Positions 27,033 through 36,145 of a stretch of DNA of 64,000 nucleotides are shown here, piece after piece; positions within the stretch are counted from its first letter, which is position 1; each line of letters begins with the position of its first letter. This DNA is from Streptomyces turgidiscabies Car8. Lineage in GTDB: Bacteria > Actinomycetota > Actinomycetes > Streptomycetales > Streptomycetaceae. The position numbers were made by a program, and so were the translations under genes. Where the stretch lies: positions 186,001 through 250,000 of the forward strand of contig NZ_AEJB01000361.1 of the NCBI RefSeq assembly GCF_000331005.1, in the 5' to 3' direction. The notes below the pieces were generated by a model. The model was not told where the DNA came from and did no database searches. It saw only the letters and a program-made list of their open reading frames with translations.

Positions 27033-27406
27033 TGAACTTTCCCCCTCAATTGAGCTTGTGATTGCATCCATGGCTGTACCGTCACGTGCCGCATCCGGTA
27101 CTGGCCGCCGCTGGGCGTGCTCCGGACTCGTTCCTCGGTCACGTAGCTGGTGACCTTGCCCAGCACTCCGCCGGACCAGGTGGCGAACCGCTTATGGTCT
27201 TCGCCGGTGTAGCCGATCCATACGTCGGCCGTCTTCATCTGCTCCCGCTGCCAGGCGTCCGCGCAGGGGGAGCAGCGCCGTTCGTCGGTCTTCGGGTCCC
27301 GGGCGTAGCCGGTACCGGGGCCGTCGCTCGGCATGGGCGGGTGCCCGCACTCCAGCAGGTGGGGCGTCCGGTGCTCGACCCGGGTGGTCAGTCGGGTGCC
27401 GTTCAT
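27029..27406 (-). CDS. small putative zinc-binding protein, 125 aa
   Basis: A LECGHP motif and a later CSPCADAWQREQM supply Cys/His ligands typical of short actinophage proteins of unknown role. The C-terminal half (VWIGYTGEDHKRFATWSGG, then TSYVTEERVRS) looks beta-rich. Overlaps the next gene by 4 nt. Confidence 0.55.
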   Translation of the reverse strand: MNGTRLTTRVEHRTPHLLECGHPPMPSDGPGTGYARDPKTDERRCSPCADAWQREQMKTADVWIGYTGEDHKRFATWSGGVLGKVTSYVTEERVRSTPSGGQYRMRHVTVQPWMQSQAQLRGKVQ

Positions 27407-27457
27407 CAGAGAGGTTGAACCGTCGTCGCGGACAATGGCGCCCGTACCGGTTCCGCT

Positions 27458-27652
27458 TCAAGATCTCCCGCACGCCGCCGGGTGGGTGTCACCTTCAACG
27501 CTGGTTCCCTGGGCGCGGCTGGGGCGAATGACGATGTCCGCCGCCGCCTCGTCGTCCACCTCCGTTATGACCTCGTCGGCGTCGCTGCCCGCGCGGGACT
27601 CGCCGGCCGCCTCGGTCTGCTCCTCGGCTACCTCGCAGCTGGTGGCGGTCAC
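27458..27652 (-). CDS. small acidic protein, 64 aa
   Basis: GTG at 27652 with GGAGAA upstream. Acidic and disordered-looking (ADEVITEVDDEAAADIVI). No family recognised; short length keeps confidence low. Confidence 0.4.
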   Translation of the reverse strand: MTATSCEVAEEQTEAAGESRAGSDADEVITEVDDEAAADIVIRPSRAQGTSVEGDTHPAACGRS

Positions 27653-27786
27653 GGCGTTTCTCCGTCCTGCGGGTGTGGTGCTGGGTCTGAGTGGTGCTCC
27701 GGTGCTGCTGGGGGCGGTTGGTCTGCGTTGCGGGTCAGGCGGCGGGCGCGATGGTCATGGTGGTCATGGCGAGGTCCGTTCTGGTG

Positions 27787-28899
27787 TCAGGCGCACCTGT
27801 TGCAGCTGGCGCAGGTGTCGGTGAGCAGGGGCAGCGAGGTCCGGGGGCGGCCAGCCAGCCTGGTTTCCTTGCGGGGCGGCTTGGAAAGGGCGTCCATGAC
27901 GGACGCCTTCATGGCCTGGAACTCGGGGGTCTCGTCGGGGATGACCACGCCGCCCTTGGGCGCGCCAGGCTGGCGGGACAGGGCGATGAGTTCGTGCATG
28001 GAGATGTCGGGGCGGAAGGTGTCGCCGCGGACGGTCTCCACGTGGGCGATCAGCTCGGCGAGGCGCGGGCGGCGCTGTACGGAGATCAGCAGGTCCCGCT
28101 TGGAGCCGAGGATGCAGAAGGAGCAGGAGCAGCGGGAGGTACCTGCCCAGTCGCCTGCGCCGGGGTGGGAGTCGTACGTCCAGTGGTGCGGGAAGCCGGT
28201 CTCCGCGTGGAAGTCCTTGACCTGCTGCGTGGTCCAGTCCTTGGCCGGGCACCACTCGTCCAGGTGACGGACGCCGTTGGTCATGACGTTTCGGTAGGCG
28301 GGGCGGGCGGCGCGGTCGCGAGATTCGTCGCTGCGGAGTCCGAGCGACTTCAGGCGGCGAACGCGCCGGGTCAACTTGACCGCGTTGGGCTTGGTCGCCA
28401 GACCCAGCTTCACCTTCAAGCCGTTGATGATCGGGGTGAACGAGGCATCCTCGACCTGCTCCTTGAAGGCCTTCGTGCAGTACCTGGTGCCCAACCGGGG
28501 AAAACAGCCGTACGCGGCGATGTACGTCAGCAGGTCGTACGGCTCCGGATCGTCGTCCAGAGTGAGCTTGGTGGCCTCGATGTGCCGCTCGGCTGGCACA
28601 CCTGATGCGGCGCTCTGCTGGGCAGCGAGCTCGGACACGCTCGGGTAGTACTGGCCGCCGTACTCGACGCCGGGCCATTCCAGCGGGCCCAGGGTGGCGT
28701 GGAACGTCCACACGCGGTCGGCGACACCAGCCGCACGGGCAGCGTCCATCAGGACGCTCTGCATCAGCCAGCTGTCCTTGCCGCCGGACAGATTCCCAAC
28801 GATCAGGTCGTAGTCCGCCAAATTCGGCAACTGGTCACGAGTGACTGTGTTGTCGGGCACGACCAGCGCGGTGGGCTCGATGTCGAACAGGGTGCTCAC
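27787..28899 (-). CDS. PP-loop ATPase / PAPS-reductase-like enzyme, 370 aa
   Basis: PP-loop SGGKDS at residues 38-43 after DYDLIVGNL. Members of this superfamily adenylate or reduce sulfur and nucleotide substrates (PAPS reductase, DndC, TtcA). A C-terminal cluster CSCSFCILGSK and a final CASCNRC give further cysteines that could bind metal or an Fe-S cluster. PAPS-reductase-like genes are frequent in phages and have been linked to DNA or nucleotide modification. No dnd, cysD/N or other pathway partner is visible here, so the substrate is unknown. Start ATG at 28899. Confidence 0.8.
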   Translation of the reverse strand: MSTLFDIEPTALVVPDNTVTRDQLPNLADYDLIVGNLSGGKDSWLMQSVLMDAARAAGVADRVWTFHATLGPLEWPGVEYGGQYYPSVSELAAQQSAASGVPAERHIEATKLTLDDDPEPYDLLTYIAAYGCFPRLGTRYCTKAFKEQVEDASFTPIINGLKVKLGLATKPNAVKLTRRVRRLKSLGLRSDESRDRAARPAYRNVMTNGVRHLDEWCPAKDWTTQQVKDFHAETGFPHHWTYDSHPGAGDWAGTSRCSCSFCILGSKRDLLISVQRRPRLAELIAHVETVRGDTFRPDISMHELIALSRQPGAPKGGVVIPDETPEFQAMKASVMDALSKPPRKETRLAGRPRTSLPLLTDTCASCNRCA

Positions 28900-28909
28900 G
28901 GTGGGCCCT

Positions 28910-29320
28910 TCAGGCGTCAGGGTCGGTGATGGCGGCGGGGACCAGCTCGGTCGTCATGGCGAGGGCGTGCACCAGGACCGGGGTCCGGGAGCCGTCCCGG
29001 CGGGGCTCGGTGTGGGTGTGAAGGGTCCAGAGGGTGACGCCGTCGCCAGCCGCCTGGTGGGTGACGTGGCCGCCGAGTGCACGCAGCCAGGCGAGCAGCT
29101 CGTGCATGTCGGCGAAGATGTACGCGGTGTCTTCGCGGGCAGCGAGGCGCCCGGTGGGGAGGCTGTGGAGGTCGGCGGTGACCAGAGCGGCCTCGTCCGC
29201 GTCGCTGCTCTCGGCGCTCTCGCCGATTGCCTCCTCGGGGGTAGCGACGGCATCGGCGGCCGGCTCGGAGTCAGCGGGGGAGACAGGGAACGGGCTTGCC
29301 GTCGGCGTGCGCCCTGACAA
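28910..29320 (-). CDS. hypothetical protein, up to 136 aa
   Basis: The ordered part is YIFADMHELLAWLRALGGHV followed by TLWTLHTHTEPRR and TPVLVHALAMTTELV. The N-terminal 45 residues are acidic and the 29320 start is a TTG overlapping the upstream small gene by 50 nt, so the true start may be internal. No family recognised. Confidence 0.55.
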   Translation of the reverse strand: MSGRTPTASPFPVSPADSEPAADAVATPEEAIGESAESSDADEAALVTADLHSLPTGRLAAREDTAYIFADMHELLAWLRALGGHVTHQAAGDGVTLWTLHTHTEPRRDGSRTPVLVHALAMTTELVPAAITDPDA

Positions 29321-29444
29321 TGTCGCGGATGTCGTCGATAAACGGCTCGTCGTTGATCACGGACGGGTGGGCGATGCGTTCACCGTCGGGGGACACCACG
29401 ATCCACGGCCACTCGCGGCCGTCCTCCTTCACGATCGTGTACAC
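29271..29444 (-). CDS. small hypothetical protein, 57 aa
   Basis: GTG 29444, TGA 29271-29273. The product (begins MYTIVKEDGREWPWIVVSPD, later DDIRDIVRAHADGK) is compact and protein-like, of a type common in actinophage genomes. Not recognised by family. Confidence 0.55.
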   Translation of the reverse strand: MYTIVKEDGREWPWIVVSPDGERIAHPSVINDEPFIDDIRDIVRAHADGKPVPCLPR

Positions 29445-29465
29445 CTGCGCGCGCGTGGTCGCGTG

Positions 29466-30332
29466 CTACAGAAACCCCGTGATCCGCTTCACCGTGATAC
29501 ACCGCTTACCCGCCATGTCCGTGCGTCCATCCGTTTCGTTGTCGTGGTCCTGCCGTGTCCTGCTGTCGCTGTCGCTGTCGCCCGGAGGGAGGGCGGGGAA
29601 GTCCTCGATGCCCCGCGCTGCCAGTTCCCGGCACTCCCCGCACCGCCAGTCCAGCGGCCACACCCCCCGGCAGCACCGGCGCGGCGCGGTGCGCTCGGCC
29701 TCCCGTGCTGCCTCGCGGCGGGCCTCCCGGCGGTCCCGGATCCGCGCCCGCCGCATCAGGGCCTCGATGCGCTTGCGGGTCTTCTCCGCCTGGACGGCCG
29801 TCCGCTCCGCGCCCTTGCGGGCGACGGCCAGGCGGCGGCGTTCCTCACCGCCCCCGGGGAGCACCGGCAAGGCGTGCGCGTCCTGGCCAGCGTGGCTGTC
29901 CCACTGGCGGGCGCGGCGGGCCTTGCGAACCGACGCCATGACGTCGGCCTCATCGCGCAGCACGCCCGGCCCGGCAGCCTCGGCGAGCCTGAGCGCCTCG
30001 TGTCCGTCCTCCGTCGCCACGACCAGGCCCGAGGCGTGACGCGCGAGGTACCCGCAGCGGGCGAGTAGCCGCACCCGCTCACCCTTGACCCGCCGCCCTG
30101 TACGGCCGTCCGCGTCGACCGCGCGGAACCCGGAAGCGTCGGCTTTCAGGCCACCGGTGACAGCCAGCCGCACCGTGTCCACGAACGCGGCACACCAGCC
30201 GAGATCGGCCATGGTCCGCGCGGCGTCGCTATCCGGGCCCTGCGAGCCGACCATGACCCGGGGGCCAGCGACCAGCGCCAGCCGGGGGCGGGGGGCCGCC
30301 CCGAAGTGGGCGGCCGTCGTCTTGCTGCTCAT
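29466..30332 (-). CDS. hypothetical protein, 288 aa
   Basis: Start ATG 30332 with GGAAG 7 nt upstream, overlapping the stop of the frameshifted small gene upstream (TGATG). The N-terminal half contains a winged-helix-like stretch (VRLLARCGYLARHASGLVVA); the middle is Arg-rich and coiled (RIEALMRRARIRDRREARRE); a CCRGVWPLDWRCGECREL patch may bind zinc. Probably a DNA-binding protein, but this is inference. Confidence 0.55.
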   Translation of the reverse strand: MSSKTTAAHFGAAPRPRLALVAGPRVMVGSQGPDSDAARTMADLGWCAAFVDTVRLAVTGGLKADASGFRAVDADGRTGRRVKGERVRLLARCGYLARHASGLVVATEDGHEALRLAEAAGPGVLRDEADVMASVRKARRARQWDSHAGQDAHALPVLPGGGEERRRLAVARKGAERTAVQAEKTRKRIEALMRRARIRDRREARREAAREAERTAPRRCCRGVWPLDWRCGECRELAARGIEDFPALPPGDSDSDSRTRQDHDNETDGRTDMAGKRCITVKRITGFL

Positions 30333-30365
30333 CAGACCACTTCCCCCCAACGCGAGCGGAGATCG

Positions 30366-30515
30366 TCAAGCGACGCCGTCAGTGCGTCGAACGGATCCTC
30401 CGACAGCAGCGGGCCTCAGCCGGGGGCGCCGGGGCAGGGACGACCGGGTCTCGTCGTACTGGACGGTGAGGTCGTCCTCGGTGACGAAGGGCGGGTCAAC
30501 AGTGGTGTAGGTCAT
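30366..30515 (-). pseudogene. short protein, probably frameshifted, 49 aa as read
   Basis: ATG at 30515 (GGAGAACAG upstream) overlaps the rarA stop (ATGA). It starts MTYTTVDPPFVTEDDLTVQY, but ends in unlikely sequence. Another frame from about 30409 reads LLSEDPFDALTASLDDLRSR and stops exactly at the overlap with the next gene (30332). A one-base indel near 30415 would fuse them. Confidence 0.5.
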
Positions 30516-31806
30516 GGTCTGTTCTCCTGGGTCGCGGTGAGGCTACGGATAGCGCTCAGCCGCTGGCTGATGGTTTGTTCGAAGCCGTTAGATGTCGGCA
30601 CGTAGTACTGCGTGCCGAGCGCTCGGTCAGGTAGGTACTGCTGGGTGACGACGCCGTGCTCGAAGTCGTGCGGGTACAGGTATCCCTGGCCGTGGCCGAG
30701 GGCCTTGGCTCCCGGGTAGTGCGCATCGCGCAGATGCACCGGGACCTCCCCGGTGCGGCCACGCCGCACATCTCCGAGCGCCTGGTCGATACCGCGGATG
30801 ATTGCCGGCGACTTGGGAGCCGTGGCGATCGCGACCGTCGCCTGGGCGAGGTTGATCCGGGCTTCGGGCATGCCGATCAGCTGGACCGCCTGCGCGGCGG
30901 CCACTGCGATGGAGAGCACCGACGGATCAGCCATGCCGACGTCCTCGCTGGCGTGCACGATCAGCCGGCGAGCGATGAACCGCGGGTCCTCCCCTGCCTC
31001 GAGCATCCGGGCCAGCCAGTGCAGGGCAGCGTCGGGATCCGAGCCGCGAAGCGACTTGATGAACGCCGAGATGACGTCGTAGTGCTGGTCGCGGTCGTAG
31101 CGCTGCAGCACGGATCCGGTGATCTGCTCCAACACCTCACGGTTGATGGTGCTCTTACCGGCGGCCTGCGCCGTGGCGACAGCGGTCTCCAGACGGTTCA
31201 ACGCCTGGCGGACGTCGCCGCTGGAGATGTCGGCGATCGCATCGAGTGCAGCGTCCTCGACGCCGATTCCGGTCGCGCTGAGTTGCGGGTCGTCATCGAG
31301 CGCCCGCGCCAGGAGTGCGACGATGTCACGGCTCTCCAGGGGTCGCAGCACCATGAGGATCGAGCGTGAGACGAGCGCAGCGTTGACCGCGAAGCTCGGA
31401 TTCTCGGTCGTCGCCCCGATAAATGAGATCAGCCCGGCCTCGACGGCGGACAGGAGCACATCCTGCTGGGCCTTCGAGAAGCGGTGGATCTCGTCGATGA
31501 ACACCAGCGTCTGCTCGCCAGCGTCCAGCGTCTTCTGAGCAGCAGCCAGCGTCTTGCGCACGTCGGCGACGCCCGCGGACGTGGCCGAGAGTTCGACGAA
31601 GCACCGGCTGGTCTGATGCGCGATAGCGCTGGCGACCGTGGTCTTGCCCGACCCGGGCGGGCCCCAGAGTAGGACCGAGGTGGCCCCCTGTCCGCCGGCG
31701 AGCAGCTCCAGCGGTGAGCCGGGGAAGATCAGGTGTCCTGGCCCACCATCTGGTCGAGCGAGGTGGGCCGCATGCGGGCGGCCAACGGCTGGCGGCTGGA
31801 GGACAC
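30512..31806 (-). pseudogene. rarA: RarA/MgsA recombination factor, frameshifted near the N-terminus
   Basis: AAA+ ATPase of the clamp-loader/RuvB type that acts at stalled replication forks. Walker A GPPGSGKT, Walker [11 protein letters not shown], sensor ATTENPSF, then the typical RarA C-terminal tetramer region (EDPRFIARRLIVHASEDVG, later HYPGAKALGHGQGYLYPHD). A GTG at 31806 (AAAGGGG upstream) begins MSSSRQPLAARMRPTSLDQM and VGQD, then hits a stop. The main frame resumes as [14 protein letters not shown]. One missing base at about 31733-31737 accounts for the break. It may be a real lesion or a sequencing error. Confidence 0.8.
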
Positions 31807-31809
31807 GAT

Positions 31810-32006
31810 GGCCCCTTTCGTCGATGGTCGGACGGGAGGGAGCCTCCTCTTGCGTCTGGTCGGCCGGCTGGAACGGGATCAGCCGGCGCGGCCTGCGCTG
31901 GCTCCTTTTCCTGCGTGCGGAGCTTGTTGAGCACCCGGTACACGGTCTTGCCGGAGATCCGGAGCTCGGCGGCAATTGGAGGGCACGTCGGTCTCCTGCC
32001 GGCCAT
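31810..32006 (-). pseudogene. HTH fragment
   Basis: From an ATG at 32006 the frame reads PPIAAELRISGKTVYRVLNK, a clear helix-turn-helix, then becomes Arg/Pro-rich and does not close before rarA. A second frame (RRLIPFQPADQTQEEAPSRP) looks more protein-like downstream, so an indel is likely. Confidence 0.4.
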
Positions 32007-32023
32007 CGCGGCGGCTGCGTCGT

Positions 32024-32365
32024 TCAGGCGTCCAGAAGCACGCAGACGGGGCACTCGGGTGCTCCGGATGGTGCGTCGCGCTGCACGGTGTAGCCGCACA
32101 GGCAACCATGGGATGTGCCGTCGCTCACGTGCATGTAGGCGTCTTCTCGCCCTTGGATCTGGTTGCGGGCATCGGTGATTTCACCAGGCTCGGCGAAGGT
32201 GATGCCGTTTGCGCCCATCGGGGCGAGGTTCCCAGCGATGGATTTCTTGAGGGCCGCCACATTCGGGTCGTAGGCATCGACGTCCAGCCCGGTGAACGTG
32301 ACGTTCTTATTTGCCGGGTTCGGCTTGGGGCTCCTACGGGGCCTGCCGGCGGTAAAGTCCTGCAC
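32024..32365 (-). CDS. hypothetical protein with C-terminal CxC/CxxC, 113 aa
   Basis: GTG at 32365 with GGGGAG 10 nt upstream. The product begins [13 protein letters not shown] and contains [18 protein letters not shown]. It ends with [12 protein letters not shown] and CPVCVLLDA, which could bind zinc. No family recognised. It lies between the two rarA copies. Confidence 0.55.
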   Translation of the reverse strand: MQDFTAGRPRRSPKPNPANKNVTFTGLDVDAYDPNVAALKKSIAGNLAPMGANGITFAEPGEITDARNQIQGREDAYMHVSDGTSHGCLCGYTVQRDAPSGAPECPVCVLLDA

Positions 32366-32529
32366 TGTGCTGTCACTCCCCTGTCGTGTGTTGGCACGTC
32401 CAGTGCTTCGTGGTGCTCGTGGTGGGTCGCAGGAATGCGGAAGCCCTGGGGAACACGGGTCCTCCAGAGCTTCTCGGCATCTCATGCTGTCGTCCGGGGC
32501 GGCTGTGCCGCCCGCTCCGCACCGACGTC

Positions 32530-32770
32530 GGGACCCGTGTAGAGCGCGCAGGACGAAGCGGCGGCCCGTTTGGTGCGCGACGATGCTGGCGATGGTGGTC
32601 TTGCCGCATTCGGGCGGGCCATACAGGAGCACTGAGGTCGCGCCGCGGCCGGACACGAGCAGTTCGAGCGGCGAGCCCGGGAAGACGAGGTGCGCCTGTC
32701 CGACGATCTGGTCGAGCGACGTCGGCTGCTCCAGGAATGCGGGCATGCAAGGACACTCCAGGTCCGTCAT
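32530..32770 (-). pseudogene. second RarA N-terminal fragment
   Basis: Begins [20 protein letters not shown], then [17 protein letters not shown] and [17 protein letters not shown], closely paralleling the N-terminus of the neighbouring rarA. Walker A reads GPPECGKT instead of GPPGSGKT. Homology stops after RRFVLRAL. A tandem partial duplicate, apparently dead. Its start overlaps the upstream gene stop (ATGA). Confidence 0.65.
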
Positions 32771-32988
32771 GAAGGTGAAGCGAAATCAGGGGCCGAGCGT
32801 GCCCGTGCACTCGCGCTGGCGTCCGGGCGTTCCCTGCTCATAGCGAGGAGCGCAGCGTGATCGTCAGCGTTCTCGGGTGGGTGGGGCCGGTGGGTGAAGG
32901 GGCTGCACGTTCCTGGGTGTCCGGCGCCGGACTTGCAGTCGAACGGGATCGGGCGGCCATGGCCCTTGCGGCAGACACGGGGGCTCAT
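32767..32988 (-). CDS. small Cys-containing protein, 73 aa
   Basis: Begins [20 protein letters not shown] and continues [10 protein letters not shown], giving Cys/His pairs that could bind zinc; the rest is polar. Coupled by ATGA to the RarA fragment. No family recognised. Confidence 0.45.
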   Translation of the reverse strand: MSPRVCRKGHGRPIPFDCKSGAGHPGTCSPFTHRPHPPENADDHAALLAMSRERPDASASARARSAPDFASPS

Positions 32989-32997
32989 GGCGTGCGC

Positions 32998-33594
32998 CTA
33001 CGGCAGCACGGCGCGGAACCCGTTGGTGAGCAGGGCCACGGCCGCAGACAACTCGCGGGGTGTGGTCAGCGCGCCCAGCTGAGAGGCCACAGCCGAACTG
33101 CTTTGCCCAGCAGCGGCATTGAGTGCCGCCTGAACGACGTGGCGGACGGTTTCCGTGACGCGCATCTGGACTTCGGTGTCCTCCAAGTCGGCAGCTGTGA
33201 CCTGCCCGCGCCCCATGAGGCGGTTGGTCTTGGAGGCGACATCGAGGGTGGTGAGCGCGTCGTCGTCCACCGCGGGGGCGAGAGCGGAGAGGTTCGCGCC
33301 GCCGAAGGCAGTACGGAAGCGTGACGGGCAGTGGGTGTGAAGGTTCATGGCGAGCTCGGCGGCGAGGCCGCGGACGGCTACCAGACCGTACGTGTTGGCC
33401 AGTTGCGTCATGAGTCCGAGCGCTGCGTGAAGATCCCCCTGCCTGAGGGCCATCAGGTAGGCGTCGGTGACGGCGCGTATGAGCTTCTCGGGAATCGCGG
33501 TACTGGACACGGTGCTTTCCCCGTTCGGGTGTTCGGGTGGCTGCGCGCCGACGGACTCGCAGGTGATCGGGTTGTCCCAGTCGTGATCGGTCAT
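32998..33594 (-). CDS. hypothetical helical protein, 198 aa
   Basis: The preferred start is the ATG at 33594 (GGAGCAG, 5 nt spacing) rather than 33645. Almost entirely alpha-helical (LIRAVTDAYLMALRQGDLHA, VRHVVQAALNAAAGQSSSAV). No family recognised. Confidence 0.6.
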   Translation of the reverse strand: MTDHDWDNPITCESVGAQPPEHPNGESTVSSTAIPEKLIRAVTDAYLMALRQGDLHAALGLMTQLANTYGLVAVRGLAAELAMNLHTHCPSRFRTAFGGANLSALAPAVDDDALTTLDVASKTNRLMGRGQVTAADLEDTEVQMRVTETVRHVVQAALNAAAGQSSSAVASQLGALTTPRELSAAVALLTNGFRAVLP

Positions 33595-33749
33595 GAGCGC
33601 TGCTCCTTGAGCTTGTTGGGTACGGCAGATGGCTGGGGCCAGCAACGAATCTGCCGGTGGAGCTGGGCTGGTCGTTCCAGCACGGCCCCACCGGCAGGCG
33701 GGTGTTTCTTTCGCCCCCGAGCCGGCAGTGCCGGCCCAACGCTTGTGCT

Positions 33750-34118
33750 TCAGAGCGGTTCGGCGACCTGACTCTTGGCGTCGCGGCCCTCGTAGTCACT
33801 AAGGTCGATCACCACGGCCTGGCCCGTCGCCTTGTCAACGACGGTGAAGACACAGGTGTCCCCGTCGGTGGCACCGTCGCGGCCGAAGATGTCCGCCCAG
33901 ACCTGGCGCGCGGCTCCGAGAGCCGAGCCTCCTTCGGCGTCGATCTCCCAGCTCACGAGCCACGCGGTGTCGCGCTCCGTTGTTGGGTCGAGCTCGGCGG
34001 GGGCGGAGCCTTGGTCGAAGGCAAGGTTGATAGCCCGGATCCAGTCTTCCCGGGTGGCGTCGGCATCCGTCACCGAGTCGCGGACGGTCATGGCGAGGGT
34101 GTCGATGCGGATGCTCAT
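33750..34118 (-). CDS. hypothetical protein, 122 aa
   Basis: Begins MSIRIDTLAMTVRDSVTDAD and has an acidic beta-rich C-terminal part (DTCVFTVVDKATGQAVVIDL). Overlaps the next upstream gene by 4 nt (ATGA). An inverted repeat near 33650-33700 may end the transcript. No family recognised. Confidence 0.55.
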   Translation of the reverse strand: MSIRIDTLAMTVRDSVTDADATREDWIRAINLAFDQGSAPAELDPTTERDTAWLVSWEIDAEGGSALGAARQVWADIFGRDGATDGDTCVFTVVDKATGQAVVIDLSDYEGRDAKSQVAEPL

Positions 34119-34646
34119 GGTCGAGTCTGCTCCTTCGTGTCGGGGTGTGGTCTCTGCTGGATCTCGGGCGCGTACGGTAGCCGGAACTCACCCAGCGATC
34201 CGCTGATGTACGAGTGCGGCTGATGATCGGCCTTGTCGCCGCACAGCCCGTGCGGGAGGTCGCTCTCCCCCGGTGTGCTGCACTCGGTGACGAGCGCCGC
34301 GACGAGCAGTTCGACGAGCTTCTCGTCGTTGGCCGGCCCGTGGTGCGAGGTGAAGACCTCGCCGTCGCGCGGCGTGAAGCTGACGTCGTGGGGGGACCCA
34401 GTCGTAGGGCCGGCGGGTAGCGCTGTGGCCACTGGGCGAGAAGTGGCCAGTGGATCCGACGGCCACCTCGTTGGGACCCAGGAAAACGATGACCTGGTGC
34501 TCACGGTTCGCCAGGGCGGCACGGATGCTGACTTGGAGGTCGGAGCGTTCAAGGGTCTGGGCGCAGCGCTGGTCTGCTTCTCCGATGCCCTGGAAAATGC
34601 CGACTGCCTGGGCGGCGTTCAGAGACATCTCCGAGGCGAAGTGCAC
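34115..34646 (-). pseudogene. hypothetical gene split by a one-base insertion
   Basis: From ATG 34646 the frame reads MHFASEMSLNAAQAVGIFQG, then DLQVSIRAALANREHQVIVF, and is protein-like up to RRPYDWVP. After that, another frame continues naturally: HDVSFTPRDGEVFTSHHGP, ending at 34115. The junction is a GGGGGG run (34390-34395 on the plus strand). Five Gs instead of six would give one 176-residue protein. No family recognised. Confidence 0.6.
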
Positions 34647-34676
34647 GTCGTTGTTCGGATCGAAAGCGACCTGGGT

Positions 34677-34916
34677 CTAGCTGTCGGCGTTGTTGGTGTC
34701 TGCGTAGATGGGCTGCACGGTGTCCAGGTCGACGACCTGGCCCACTCGAAGGGTGTTCAGCCCGCGGAGCATCGCGATCTCCTGCTTGCGCTCTGCGACC
34801 CCTGCGGGGCTCAGCGGCCGGCCGTCCTGCCTGAAGTTGCCCTCTTCGAGCATCTGCTCCAGCGTGTTCTTCCACTGGTCAACCTGGTACTGCGTGATCT
34901 TCTGCGTGCGGGCCAT
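34677..34916 (-). CDS. small helical protein, 79 aa
   Basis: Begins MARTQKITQYQVDQWKNTLE and continues MLEEGNFRQDGRPLSPAGVA, then EIAMLRGLNTL. Predicted helical and soluble. Not recognised; clear codon bias and position in the operon support it. Confidence 0.6.
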   Translation of the reverse strand: MARTQKITQYQVDQWKNTLEQMLEEGNFRQDGRPLSPAGVAERKQEIAMLRGLNTLRVGQVVDLDTVQPIYADTNNADS

Positions 34917-34979
34917 GGGGCGGGCAGTCCTCCCCTAGAAGGGCGTGATGTGGGTTGGATGCTGCGCGTGATGGTGGAG

Positions 34980-35603
34980 TTAGGCGCGGGGCTTCAGTGC
35001 CATGCGCCGGCGCAGGCTCTGCCCTGCGCCGGCGAGGACGTCAGTGACCTCCTTGGGAAACGTCACGTAGACGAAGTCGAGGGACGTCACCTTGTCGAAC
35101 AGAAGCATCACGGCCTCGTGGCGCTGGATGCCCCGGCTCATGAGGTAGAACAGCTCCTCTTCGTCGAGCACTGGCTCCCCTCCGAGCGAGTTGAGGGTCG
35201 CTTCGGGATCCGACGCGAGCTCCATCGGGCGGTCGGCGACGACGTACTCGTGCGGCCACAGGTGCAGGTCTCCCCGGGGCGTGGCGATGACCGCCTGCTT
35301 GGGGTACACCTTGGCGGCCTGCTTGCCATGGCCGACGGTTATCGCGCCGGAGTTCAGCTGGTGGGGACGGGCACGCCACATCGACAGCTCGGGGACGCGG
35401 AACCTCGAGCGCAGCTCGGTCATCGGCTCCTCGACCACGATGATCCACGCGCCCTCCTCCGGGACGGCCTTGCCGTCCTGCTCGGGGAAGTACATCGACG
35501 GCTCAGCGCCGATGGAGGCGGCGATGCTCCAGCCGTCGTCGGCGTGCTCCTTCATGGCGACGAGAGAGCGAATGTGCGGGGCGGCCTCGGTCAGAGAAGT
35601 CAT
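34980..35603 (-). CDS. SufB/SufD-like short protein of unknown role, 207 aa
   Basis: The C-terminal part (VLDEEELFYLMSRGIQRHEA, then VMLLFDKV) resembles the conserved end of SufB/SufD, where D-E-x-LFYLxSRG is typical. The preceding 120 residues are short and unusual for that family (Suf proteins are about 400 residues or more). No other Suf or Fe-S genes are nearby. Similarity may be local only. Start ATG at 35603. Confidence 0.45.
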   Translation of the reverse strand: MTSLTEAAPHIRSLVAMKEHADDGWSIAASIGAEPSMYFPEQDGKAVPEEGAWIIVVEEPMTELRSRFRVPELSMWRARPHQLNSGAITVGHGKQAAKVYPKQAVIATPRGDLHLWPHEYVVADRPMELASDPEATLNSLGGEPVLDEEELFYLMSRGIQRHEAVMLLFDKVTSLDFVYVTFPKEVTDVLAGAGQSLRRRMALKPRA

Positions 35604-35617
35604 GGGGTGCCTGTCTG

Positions 35618-36109
35618 TCAACGTTTGTTGGTGCGGATCAGCAGATCCGCGGGGAAGTCGCCGGCGTCGGGCGAGACCAGGGCGACGAGACCGCCGGTGC
35701 CGATCCTGACGATGGTGTCGGTGCGCCCGGCGATGCCATCGGTGATCGAGAGCGACCTCGCCGCGATGCGGTCCGCCGTCGCTCCTTCCGGGATCAGCAC
35801 CGAGTCGCCGGCGCGCAGTGGACGGTCGAAGTAGTCGTGGACGGAGTCCGGTTCCGCGTCGGGGAGGGAGATCTCTTCGCACCCGGTGAGCTGTTCGAAC
35901 ACGGACTGCGGGATGACCAGTTCTTCGCCGAAGGTCACCTGGGTCTCGTCGGTGCTGCCGACGTAGACGATCAGCGGTTCACCGTCGTCGGCGAGCCGTG
36001 TCACCCGGCCGATCGCCAGGGACGCGTAGGACTCGTAGCCCTTGTCGATGCCGGGCTCGGCGACGATGACGTAGTCACCGGGCTTGGGTCGGTCGGTGTT
36101 ACGGAACAT
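35618..36109 (-). CDS. hypothetical protein, 163 aa
   Basis: ATG 36109 with GGAG 7 nt upstream. Beta-rich (KPGDYVIVAEPGIDKGYESY, then GEPLIVYVGSTDETQVTF). No family recognised. Confidence 0.55.
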   Translation of the reverse strand: MFRNTDRPKPGDYVIVAEPGIDKGYESYASLAIGRVTRLADDGEPLIVYVGSTDETQVTFGEELVIPQSVFEQLTGCEEISLPDAEPDSVHDYFDRPLRAGDSVLIPEGATADRIAARSLSITDGIAGRTDTIVRIGTGGLVALVSPDAGDFPADLLIRTNKR

Positions 36110-36145
36110 GTGTGGGCTCCATTTGGATGTGCGGGGCATCGATGC

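Noticed and set aside
27787..28899. Complete dnd phosphorothioation system
   Set aside because: Only a single PP-loop/PAPS-reductase-like gene is present; no dndA, B, D or E homologues were seen next to it.
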